Assembly (NCBI GenBank): GCA_911728435.2
Contig: OU452204.1
Span: 3,472,001-3,536,000 of the forward strand
Direction of reading: 5' to 3'
From: Apoderus coryli
Taxonomy: Eukaryota; Arthropoda; Insecta; Coleoptera; Attelabidae
Length of the DNA stretch: 64,000 nucleotides
Shown here: positions 12,501 through 21,500 of the stretch, one piece after another
Position numbering within the stretch: the stretch's first letter is position 1
Layout: each line of letters starts with the position of its first letter
Program-made: the position numbers and the translations under genes
Notes under the pieces: generated by a model
What the model was told of the DNA's origin: nothing
Databases searched by the model: none
Seen by the model: only the letters and a program-made list of their open reading frames with translations

Positions 12501-15500
12501 TAAAACCGAAGATGACTGCAGGTATAGATAACCTACCCGCGATGGTGGTTAAAGATTGTGCTTATGCATTTGTGGAACCATTGTATTACATTTTTAATTT
12601 ATCCCTGCGGTCCAACTTGTTTCCTGACTACTGGAAGATAGCTCGTATATGTCCTATACATAAATCGGGAGATATTAACAGAATCGAAAACTATCGACCT
12701 ATTTCAATTCTTCCTAATTTCGCAAAGGTTTTTGAAATTGCTCTGCACAATAAGCTATTTCGGCAAATAAAACATAGGCTGGTTTACCAGCAACATGGGT
12801 TCATTAAGGGTCGTTCTACGGTGACCAATCTAACCACTTTCCTGCAGGATGTAATTCCGGCTGTCGGTCGAGGTTTGCAAGTCGACGCAATCTATACTGA
12901 CTTTTCCAAGGCGTTCGATAAGATTGATCATTCCCTGATTCAACAGAAGATGTGCGACATTGGCTTCGGCAGGAATCTGATATCTTTTTTTCAGTCCTAT
13001 CTGGGAGCAAGGCAACAATTTGTTGAATACAATGGATTCAGTTCAAGTTCATTTACAGCCTCAAGTGGAACTCCGCAGGGCAGTACGTTGGCTCCTCTTC
13101 TCTTTGCAATATTCGTAAACGATATTGGCTCTGGTTTCAATAGCAATTATTTGTTGTTTGCGGATGATTTAAAATTGTATCGCACTGTTGTTTGTGAGAA
13201 CGATTGCGCACAGCTCTAAACCTGAACAAATGTAAGTCGGTGACATTTACAAGACGTCAAGATCCGTTTGTGCGAAACTACACCATCGATAATTCAAATT
13301 TGGAACGCTGCGCTTTAATCAAAGATCTTGGTGTATACTTGGATGGTGATTTATCTTTCAACTACCACATTGAGCAAGTTTCTGCTAATGCTTTGCGAAT
13401 GCTAGGATTTATTTTTAGACAGACCAGAGAATTTAACAACATGGACTGCCTGAAAAGTCTCTATTTCGCCTTTGTTGTGTCTATTTTGGAATTCGCTACA
13501 ATCATTTGGTCGCCCATCTACCGTGTTCATATACTGAGATTGGAGAGTATCCAACGTAAGTTTTTAAAATATTTGTCATTTAAAGTTGATGGATATTTTC
13601 CTCCTCGTGGGTGTGATCACGGCCTGTTACTGGCAAGGTTTGGATTTCGGCCGTTGGCCGAGAGACGCATCTTCGCGTCTCAGATCTTTCTTTTTAAGTT
13701 GATCAACAATATGTTGGATTGTCCTCGGTTGCTTCAGCAGCTATGGTTTCGTGTCCCTAGGGTTCACTCTAGAAGCGCTAGTTTATTTTGGGTGCCACAG
13801 ATTCGTTCTAATTATGAATCTAAAGCACCGCTATTTCGGGCTTGTAAGTACAGCAACCGATTAGTTATTAATGAAAACGTTGATTTTTTTAATGTATCGC
13901 TTGATTCTTTTAAGAAAAGTTTAGAGACATGTTTGCGGGCTACTGATTTGTATTTGTTTTGATGAATTATGTTCATGTGTTAATTATTTATTGTTATTAT
14001 AAATTGTTCTTGTAATCCTCTCAATTTTCTTTCGTTTTGATGCGTGAATTACCTTTTTTGTATTTTTCTATTTTTCAGTTAGTTTTAAGTTAGTTCTAAG
14101 TTGGGTATTTTTGTATGCTTATGCTAGGCAATTGTTTTTGTTAATGTTAGATTTTGTCTTGTTATTGGGTAGCAATACCTGTTAGACAATAAAGAGATTA
14201 TTATTATTATTATAACATACTGACTCGAAAATCTAGATTTAGCACGGAAAAAACTGAAAAAACAACACTTTTCTATATTAAATTTCCAGTTATTAGAAAC
14301 TGACCATTCCCAGACAGCATCCAGGTTATTCTGCAAGAAATTAACATGTCTATCATAAGTAATTTTTCCTGTATAGCTTCAAATCATCTGCAAAATAACT
14401 AGGCGTTGAAAATCTTAAGATGTCACTAATGTCATTTATAAAAATGTTGAAGAGGAGTGGAGGACAATGAGACCCCTGGGAACCACCCGACGTCACTCGA
14501 AATTCCTGGGATTTATAGTTCATAATTTTCACCAATTGGGTGCGTCCCTTTAAAAAACTCTCCAACCGTTTTACAGAGGTGTCAGAAAATCCAAAAGCTC
14601 GCAGCTTGGCAAAATATCGAAGTCCAATCAAACGCTTTTGCGAAATCGGTCTGACAGCCAAATTTGTAATCGTAGACGTATTTTTGGAAAATTGTTGTTG
14701 AAAATAACCAACAGATATAATTACAAAATGTATTCGCTTACCTTTTTTTTGTACTCATACTCTAAAGTTAAAATTTTAATTGCTTCTTGTTTCGATTTTA
14801 TCAATTTCCGCAACTTTTCTGTAGCTTTGTTGTATTCTGTCGCACCAAATATCTCATCAAATTTTTCTTTCACTTTTTTGCCCTCGTCTAAAGGCCACGA
14901 GGCATTTTCCTGATGACAAAATATAACATTGTTCAAGATCGCTTTGGAAACGTTCAGTTTTTGGGCGCAGTATACTTCAATGTCAGCGCATCTACCTGAT
15001 TACAATAAACGAATAAGGTAAAAGTATTTTTTATATTTCCACTCAAAACGGTCTGACGCTTACTTGAAATTTTCTCACATTTAGAGCGATCAGCATTTTC
15101 CCATTTAACTTCTGCCAAATTTTTTTTACAAGTTATTTTTCCAGTTGAACCTTTAATAACAGCCTCCACAGGTCTTTCTACAGTTATATACTCTCCTTTA
15201 ACATCTTTGAAACACACTCTTACGGAACCTAAGAAATAGTATCAAAAAATAAACAAATATTTTATTCAGAAAACAGACCAAGGGAAGATATATCAGATTA
15301 GTACAAAATATATAAAAAAAACCGCTTCCGATCTTGTTTAATCAAACCACATAAGAAAACTTCTATATTTACAAAAGTGGAGTAGTTGTGAATGACAAGC
15401 TCTTAGACAAGGTTCCTTCTCTAAGGGCAAGCTTATGTTTTTCATACATTACCTTTAGTAGAATTTCTATTTGATAATAAAGGGTCATTTACAAATCCAC

Positions 15501-15687
15501 CACCATATCCTGTTCCAGAAGGTACTTCTCCCGTAAGGCCAAATTTTAGAGCTTCTATGAGAGTGGTTTTACCGCATCCATTCTGGCCTAAAAATAACGT
15601 TAGAGGAGTACTGAATTTGATTTTAGCTTCATCTTCTGGTCCAAAACTTCGTATGCCTCGAATATGTAGTTGTTGCAATACTGCCAT
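6205..15687 (-). CDS. RAD50: RAD50, ATPase/coiled-coil subunit of the Mre11-Rad50-Nbs1 complex (5' third; exons 1-5)
   Basis: Minus-strand join: 15453-15687, 15064-15228, 14742-14995, 6651-6846, 6205-6593 (413 codons). RAD50 is an SMC-like ATPase that with Mre11 binds and processes DNA double-strand breaks in the nucleus. Visible parts: the N-terminal ATPase lobe with Walker A GQNGCGKT at residues 34-41 after HIRGIRSFGPED, the Q-loop-region motif NNVIFCHQE...WPLDEG, and then a long charged heptad-rich coiled coil. All junctions are GT/AG with matching phases. The zinc hook, returning coil, signature motif and Walker B lie beyond base 1. Intron 3 is 7.9 kb and full of retroelements. The ATG faces MED23 across 2.07 kb. 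Confidence 0.93.
6651..6846 (-). CDS. RAD50: RAD50 exon 4 (coiled coil)
   Basis: Acceptor TTATAG|GACAAAC. Encodes DKQYADKKLQNLEMIKAKLE and a continuing heptad pattern to KETSLKG. Donor AAAG|GTGACC, phase 1. Continuity with exon 3 follows the family coil length, so no exon seems lost in the 7.9-kb intron. Confidence 0.9.
6986..7285. repeat. Perfect 118-bp inverted repeat, 64-bp spacer
   Basis: Bases 6986-7103 and 7168-7285 are exact reverse complements as far as I can read. The spacer is 7104-7167. Copy 2 of the element lacks the right arm, so the duplication happened in this copy, and recently. Confidence 0.9.
6988..7460 (+). mobile_element. Hammerhead-ribozyme retroelement, copy 1 (with inverted duplication)
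   Basis: A short element with no coding capacity, flanked by a long direct repeat: C-A10-TATTTA at 6971-6987 and C-A9-TATTTA at 7461-7476. A duplication of 16-17 bp suggests retrotransposition rather than DNA transposition. It has a 5' block (6988-7143), then AAATGGGCTTGTTT, a hammerhead (7325-7424), and GTTAAACAAGCCCATTT at the end. Compared with copy 2 (63502-63855) it has an extra reverse-complement copy of the 5' block. It lies in RAD50 intron 3, antisense to RAD50. Confidence 0.75.
7325..7424 (+). ncRNA. Hammerhead ribozyme, type I, extended stem I (copy 1)
   Basis: Core: CTGATGA at 7359-7365, stem II GTCG/CGAC with a 5-nt loop, GAAA at 7379-7382, stem III reduced to A-U and C-G around a GGCC loop, and GTC with cleavage predicted after 7390. 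Stem I pairs CACCA with TGGTG, then an asymmetric internal loop, then a further helix of about 20 bp (GAGAGTTTGGCTGTCAAC with its near-complement ending at 7424). All invariant core positions are present. Confidence 0.85.
7606..10130 (-). mobile_element. LINE-E, 5'-truncated minus-strand LINE in RAD50 intron 3
   Basis: The 3' end is an AAT tail at 7606-7628 followed by CCTTTATTGCTTAACAG. ORF2 extends to about 10125, where the endonuclease N-terminus is missing. RT and C-terminal regions are all present, with two visible lesions (near 8172 and 8890). Confidence 0.8.
7800..10125 (-). pseudogene. LINE-E ORF2 (late endonuclease, RT, C-terminus; two lesions)
   Basis: Reads from the late endonuclease (DRLDLVFSNITC, HPFVEEDVFHPAL), through KLKNKFTAGPDGLPSFLIKD, NYRPISILSNFSKLFEAVL, HGFFTGRSTATNFA, SSGVPQGSNLGPLLFSIFINDL and FFADDLKLF, to the C-terminal YLSFKADGIYPDRG and CDIFNC. 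Lesion 1: a 2-nt deletion at about 8890 where YTDFAKAFDRLDH should be continuous. Lesion 2: a TGA in the VQ-x-KFLKYL motif at about 8178-8180 where R is expected, consistent with CGA to TGA. Confidence 0.8.
10131..10439. other. Unassigned AT-rich intronic sequence
   Basis: I see no gene or clear element. It may include the 3'UTR of the minus LINE at 10440-10975. Confidence 0.3.
10560..10975 (-). pseudogene. LINE-D ORF2 C-terminal part
   Basis: Reads CAYCRIKDLRVIFSENVSFND, AHKILGFVLRNC and YVGLVRSSLEYATVLCSPY, then a shifted frame with LERVQDKFLRY. These are the conserved post-palm blocks of the group, interrupted by stops. Confidence 0.6.
10979..11134 (+). pseudogene. LINE-C ORF1 C-terminal tail
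   Basis: Frame reads TFESDKTRKQLEFYKAVKQ, LLQRKRDGETELRIKYIRGVPTIVSS and stops at 11134, seven bases before the ORF2 reading start. The upstream part is lost by 5' truncation. Confidence 0.6.
11141..13962 (+). pseudogene. LINE-C ORF2 (endonuclease, RT, C-terminus) with about 50-bp internal deletion
   Basis: The first frame, 11141-13219, has endonuclease motifs (YQNVRGLNTKTEQF, VSETWLQ, RGGGVLLAIRSD, LGDFNVHYS, DLVLCNFDC) and RT motifs (LKSLKPKMTAGIDNLPAM, NYRPISILPNFAKVFE, HGFIKGRSTVTNL, IYTDFSKAFDKIDH, SSGTPQGSTLAPLLF, LLFADDLKLY). It stops just after NDCAQL. The frame from 13204 resumes at LNLNKCKSVTFTRR and runs to 13962. The related copy at 42034-42990 has about 17 residues between these blocks, so a deletion of roughly 50 bp near 13213 causes the shift. 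Confidence 0.85.
14216..14707 (-). pseudogene. LINE-D RT fragment
   Basis: Shifted frames show QTDFAKAFD, LRAFGFSDTSVKRLESFLKGRTQLVKI, a degenerate SQGS...PPLLFNIFINDI, YFADDLKLY, and NNWKFNIEKC. Several frameshifts separate these. It lies in RAD50 intron 3 beside the exon 3 donor. Confidence 0.65.
14742..14995 (-). CDS. RAD50: RAD50 exon 3 (Q-loop and start of coil)
   Basis: Acceptor AATCAG|GTAGATGC. Reads RCADIEVYCAQKLNVSKAI, then NNVIFCHQENASWPLDEGKKVKEKFDEIFGAT, the best conserved RAD50 block, and enters the coiled coil at LEYEYKKK. Donor AAG|GTAAGC, phase 0. A truncated LINE begins about 35 bp downstream of the donor. Confidence 0.95.
15064..15228 (-). CDS. RAD50: RAD50 exon 2
   Basis: Acceptor TTCTTAG|GTTCC. 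Encodes the beta-strand region SVRVCFKDVKGEYITVERPV and the following arm to CEKIS. Donor TCAA|GTAAGC, phase 1. The next intron is only 68 bp. Confidence 0.92.
15453..15687 (-). CDS. RAD50: RAD50 exon 1 (ATG, Walker A)
   Basis: ATG at 15687-15685. Encodes residues 1-78 with the Walker A P-loop (G34 to T41; Q35 and C38 where vertebrates have P and A). The donor is AAAG|GTAATG, phase 1, spliced to exon 2 across 224 bp. Confidence 0.95.
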
Positions 15688-17754
15688 TTCAACAATTATA
15701 CTAAATTAAAAAGTTTTGAAATGTTTAAACTCTGCAAATACTTTAAAAGCTTCTATAAGTATGTTGTTGCTATCATTGATCATTGCTAAATGAAATGTTT
15801 GTTTATAATTGTTATGATTGGTAGATTTTGGCGCCAGCGCGAATTTTTTTAATCTTCTTGTCACTTCCTTGACATTTGACATATTGATAATCAATTGTTA
15901 TTCTCTTTTCTGTCTCTCTCTCTCTCTTGTAATTTGTAATGGCCTCCAACTTATTTTGCTTTTTTCCCAATTATATGGCCTCCTCCTCAGTTTATTTGGT
16001 TTATTCTAAGGCCTCCTCCCTTTGACTACCTAGTTAAAGCCTCCTCCTATTTTATAGCAAACAGCCAGCGTTAGTCAGTTGATCACAATAACAAAACATA
16101 TAGCGTAGTTTCCTTTTTCTGTGTTTGAACCAGAGATATGCAAAGCGGGGAGAATGCGCGTCAACATGCGCAAATTTTCTAATCACGGCGGCCGCCATCT
16201 TCTAGCTTAGGCTTACAGGGTATGGTCAAATTTCTTTTTACGATACGAGGACCGTTCATAAATTGTAGGTTAATAATTGCAAAAACAACTGAGAGCAATA
16301 ATTGTTGCAATTATTTCCAGGACAGAAGTATTAAAGAAAACTAGTGTTGTTTCGGGTAACATTTAATATTGGATATTAATCTTTACTACTAACGCAATAA
16401 AATAGGTATTGTGTTGTGTAACATTCTCTACTAGTACTTACACAGACTACACACGACATAGGCAAATTTAGGGGAATTAAAGGGGCTTAATAGCGAAATT
16501 ATATTCTTAATTTATTTACAATAAGTAATAAGAAAGCCTAGAATTCATGAGTGGAAAAAGCTCGACAGAGAAATACTCCTCAATTCCAGCATACCTTATG
16601 CTATAAAAATGTATAATAATAATCAAACAACTGTCTTCATATTAATGGTGTTAATATAAACAAGAATTGTGTGTATGGCCCAATTGTTTTTTTTTATTTC
16701 TTTTTCTTTCATAAAATAAATAAGGAATGTGTCGTATGGTTGCGTAGATATTAAATTTGGTACAATTTATAATTTTGGTTCAGCTTTTAACAGCACAGCA
16801 TGCCATAACTGCCCCTACACTTAACACTAATGAACGGATATCCTTTTTTCTTTAAACTACGCAATAAACTAAACACTAAAGGCACTGTTTTAAAAAAAAT
16901 ATCGCAATCGATAGCTGGATTTTATTATCGATATTTCGATATATATCGTTAAAAAAATATAGATGATATATATCGATATTTTGGAGACAAAATATCTTCT
17001 ATTCGATATATGGATATTTTTCCAACATCCCTACCTCTATCTGCTTTAGTGAACGATCGATAATCGGTACTTTCGATAGTTTTTGATTTGAGATTTAACT
17101 CTAACCATTGTCTTATGTAAAGTTTACAAAGACAATGCTGTAACTATTAATAGGTTTTCGATATTTTTTTAAATAAGAAATTCATAAGAAATGTATTAAT
17201 TACGGTTTTATTTAATGTCTCTTTTGAAATAATTTTGTTGGCAATAATTGATTATATCATAAAAAACTATTAAAAAGTTGTTAATATGAACAAATTTTAG
17301 AAAGAAAATAAAGATTCCACCATATCAAAATCATAAATACTTCATTAAAGACGTATATAGAGATACACGTTACTATCGATAGTACTCCAAGACTTCCGGT
17401 AGTCCAATCTATAGATATTCTTACCGATAGTTCTCTACTCAAACCGAATGCCGATTCCGAATTCCAACTTCCGATTCGTTTTGTGTGTTGTTTATAAATA
17501 GGTACAACTGCAAAATGTGTTTTTAACGAAAGCCCCAATTAATTAAGTTAATACCTTGTTTTAAATACTTTTTTGAAATGGAAAACATTGTTTAAATATA
17601 TTTATATAAATCCAAGTATTTTACTTTTCACTTTCCTATTGGAAATTGTAAGAAAACCGAATTATGTTAGTGTGCTTTTTGTAGTGTATACTTAGTGTAT
17701 TCAAAGTAAAAAAATCGTATATTATTGTATGTAAAAAATTTGTCAAATCTAAAC
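15688..17754. promoter_or_regulatory. Divergent RAD50/MED23 intergenic promoter region
   Basis: The two ATGs face outwards from this 2,067-bp interval. It holds exact TATCGATA 8-mers (the DREF/BEAF-type element) at 16926-16933, 16971-16978 and 17374-17381, the last inside the 12-bp palindrome ACTATCGATAGT. It also has two NRF1-like half sites near 16154-16172 and a YY1/PHO-like GCCGCCATCTT at 16191-16201. A CT-rich GGCCTCCTCC motif recurs at about 15940-16050. Transcription starts are not visible; use as a shared promoter is inferred from gene orientation. Confidence 0.55.
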
Positions 17755-18523
17755 ATGTCCGACGTATTTTCATCAATTCTAAACGATATCTTACAAGTGG
17801 AAGCAATCGAGGAAGCCTTTAGCTGTTTTCTTGTTCATAGACCTGAAAATGATGCACAAAAAATTGCTATGTGGCAGCAGGAGTTTTCAAACGTTTGCAA
17901 AAATCTTGCCCCCGAACAACTGGATGTACATATACGACATTACGTACAAGTTGCCTCCACTTCAGGTTCAAGTCAATTAGAATTGCTTATGGAACTTTTG
18001 GAGACTGCTGTGAAAAATGGGGCACTTCCGGCACGGAAAGTATGTGAGGTAGTGATTACAAGTGAATCATTACAACATACAAACACGATCTTTTGGTTAG
18101 AATGTTTTAAATTGATAACTAAACTTATTGACTCAGTCGAATATAAAGGTGTAAGAGAAATCATGAAAGGTTGCTGTGAAAAGGCAAAAACATTACCAAA
18201 AATTTTAAATTTTGGGTTAAAACCGCGGGTTAAAGCTTTATTAGACTTCGCCGAAAAGATCATGGATCGTAATACTTGTTTATTGCCCGGTTACTTGCTT
18301 GTTAATGAGTTACAGAAAGCATATCCGAACAGTGCTGACTGTCCCCATTGGAGATTATCCGCCCTGTTTTCCGATTATATTGAGAGCTTTCGTCCATGTG
18401 CGCAAATGTTATCCATTGTGGGATTGTCTCAGATGCGACCTGTAGTAGAGCATAGCGGGTGTCCGGAGCATTTGGTCAATACGTGGAAATTGGATCCATC
18501 TACTTTAAGATTTGCCTTAAAAG
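17755..18523 (+). CDS. MED23: MED23 exon 1
   Basis: ATG at 17755. Residues 1-256, from SDVFSSILNDI with EAIEEAFSC to LDPSTLRFALK. Donor AAAG|GTAAGT, phase 1. Confidence 0.95.
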
Positions 18524-21500
18524 GTAAGTACCGATTATAACTAATGGAAAGGTTTGTATTTCTTCGAGTTTCAATGTATAGTCAGTATCGTCGTGTGTTT
18601 ATATTTGTTTGCCAGCTTGAGCAAGTATTGAATGAACTTTTATTTAGGTATGAGGGAGTTGTCGTAGTTTGCGACTTTAATTATCATTTTGATAGACCTT
18701 ACAGGGACTGCGACTTGATATCGACAGTACTTACAGAGTTTTCGTCTTAAAATTACAATATCAGACAATGTTCTTACTAATTTGGATGATGATGATGTAT
18801 GCCTCTCGTGTTTTTGATCCCTGCATATCTGACCATGCTGCTCAGGTCATTGAAATTCCAGCTTCTTCGGGTGTCAAGGTTAACAGTAGTTCTCCACGAA
18901 CGGTTACTCAATCGGGTCTCTGATATGAGAGGGGCCCTGAAGTTGACGTCCAGAGCACCTGGAGGGAATTGCGAATGACTGGTTCAGTAGTAATCTGCTG
19001 AGACTAAATATTGATAAGACTCAAAGACTTACATTTTCTGGTCATGCTCGGCGACGAACAGCCAACTTGTTGGGTGTTATTGTTGATGATGCGCTCTGCT
19101 GGCATCACACGTTTTCTCAAGGGTAAGTTGTCTTCTAGTATTTACGTTATTAGGAAGCTCAAACATTGTCAGAGCAAGCAAGCTCTGAGAACTGTTTATT
19201 TCTCTTTGTTCCATTCCCATAATTCTTATGGAGTGAGTCTCTGGGGTAACTCGTCATCGGCTTTGCAAATATTTAGAGTGCAAAAAAATGTGGTTCGCAT
19301 TCTGGATTCTGGAGCATTGCAGACCGATTTAAAATCTCTAAATATAATGCCTCTCTCATCTCTATATATATATGACCAACTGCTTGAGATTCACAGATGT
19401 AGTGTGCTCGATTTGTCTACTTATGAGTATAATACGAGATCTGCGGCCTTGATACGGTCTCGGCGATGGAGATTGACTAGGTCTGCAAAGAATTGTCTAC
19501 AGATTCAGTTGTATAATGCACTTCCTCGTAACGTCCAGGGGTGCAATTCGGAAATGTTCAAAAGAACTATAAAATCATACTTGCTCAAGCATGCTTTTTA
19601 TTCCCTGGAAGAGTATTCCAAGAAAGTTGCAGCGTTTAGCTATTAGTCTTTTTAATTTGTTTGCATATGTTACTTAAAATTGAAATATGACTGAGGGAGA
19701 GATAGTGGTGGCTGCTCGTAAATTAAAGAACAGTTTTACTTCCGGACCTGACGGAATTCCCTCATTCTTGGTCAAAGATACAATTTTAGTAATGTGCGTT
19801 CCTCTGTGTATAATTGATAAGTTAATATCAAGACGTAATACTTTTCCTATGGTCTGGAAGAATGCTAAGGTGTGTCCTGTTTTCCAGAGCGGAGATCGTG
19901 CGGATATAACCAATTATAGGCCTATATCAATTATCTCTAATTTTTCTAAATTGCTTGAAATAGTCCTTTAAAATCGTATTTATCCATTTATCCATTGTTC
20001 AACATAGGCTGGTCCAGTATCACCATGGTTTCATTGCACACAAGTCCACACTTACAAATTTGTCAATTTTTTCACAATACGTGTCCGAGACGTTGGATAA
20101 CCGCGGTCAGGTTGATGTTGTATACACCGATTTTTGCAAGGCGTTTAATAGAATTGATTCTACAATCCTCATACAAAAGCATTTTGGCTTTAGCACTGAT
20201 GCCGTCTGCAATCTTATATTACTGATAGAGTTCAGTTTGTGTCATACAATGGATATACATCGATATTATACAGCTCTATCTGGAGTACCTCAGGGTTCAA
20301 ATCTGGGACCTCTATTATTTTTATTACTCATTAATGATTTGGGAGAATTATTGAATTGTAGTACATTGATTTACGCAGATGACTTAAAGATTTTTAAAAA
20401 GATAAGTACACCGGAGGACTGTATTTCGCTACAAGGCAATCTTCAATTGGTGAATACTTGGTGTGAACAAAACAGACTTTCCCTCAATCCTAACAAATGT
20501 AATGTTGTTTCTTATACCCGCAAAACGTCCCGATCATCTTTTATTATAATGTTAATTGAGTAATTTTTACTCGAAAAGAGTCTATTAAAGATCTTGGAGT
20601 TACCTTTGACATGCATTTCACTTTCAAGGAACATATTACAAATATGGTGGCTGGTGCGACCAAAGCTTATGGCTTTATTGTTAGAAACAGCAAATATTTC
20701 GAGAGTGTCGTTGCTTTAAATACTCTATATTTTGCATATGTAAGATCCAAACTTGAATATTGCTCTTTGGCTCTGGTAGCCCTGCTATGACTGTGATATT
20801 CAAATGATTGAGAAAGTTCAACGTAAATTTTTAAAATGTTTCTGCTTTAAAATTGATGGAACTTACCCAGATTGCGGAATACCTTACAAATATCTTATTG
20901 ACCGATTTCAATTTCAAAGTTTAAGGAGAAATTTGTTTAGTATAAGTTTTCTATATAAGATATTCAATAGTAATGTAGTGTGCCCTGAGCTTCTGGAAAA
21001 AGTATCTCTATTGGTTCCGCGTATCAACGCTAGCAGTTCTATTGCATTTTATAATGAGCGAGCCAGAACAAATGTTGTATTAAAGTCTCCCATTTATACA
21101 ATGTGTCGGCAATTTAATTTGGTTAATGATCAGTGTGATATATGTTTTGATTCTATAAATGAAATATTGTCTTCCGCGGAATCAATACTAAAGGAACTTG
21201 ATGTTCATTAGTGCTTGTGTACTTTAGTTGATTTTCATTGTTTATTGATGTACCTACCTACTGATATTTAGAATAGTTAAGCTTTACTGAAATAGTATTG
21301 TACCAAACGTGGTTAATAAAGATTATTATTATTATTATAGTTATTGTCTTTCACAGGTACCTTGCCTTATGAGCCAGAATTGTTGGAAAAACAAACGGGA
21401 CTGCTTCGTTATGTTTTAGAGCAGCCCTATAGCAGAGATATGGTATGTGGCATGTTAGGTTTAAACAAACAGCATAAGCAACTCTGTCAAGCCATTGAAG

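Larger units (their letters stand above)
10976..14215 (+). mobile_element. LINE-C, plus-strand LINE with nearly full ORF2, inserted in LINE-D
   Basis: Starts inside ORF1 (tail to 11134) and ends with the stem-loop GGGTA-GCAA-TACCT at 14167-14180, GACAATAAA and an ATT tail. It belongs to the same family as the minus LINE at 41876-45200, sharing most ORF2 motifs. Confidence 0.82.
10440..14707 (-). mobile_element. LINE-D, decayed minus-strand LINE split by LINE-C
   Basis: The RT part lies at 14216-14707 and the post-RT part at about 10440-10975. The plus-strand LINE-C occupies the gap exactly between two regions adjacent in related ORF2 proteins. Both parts have frameshifts and stops. The 5' end lies about 35 bp from the RAD50 exon 3 donor. 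Confidence 0.65.

Noticed and set aside
17725..17754. Upstream in-frame extension of MED23 from a TTG
   Set aside because: No ATG in the extension. The ATG at 17755 gives an N-terminus of the right length for the family.
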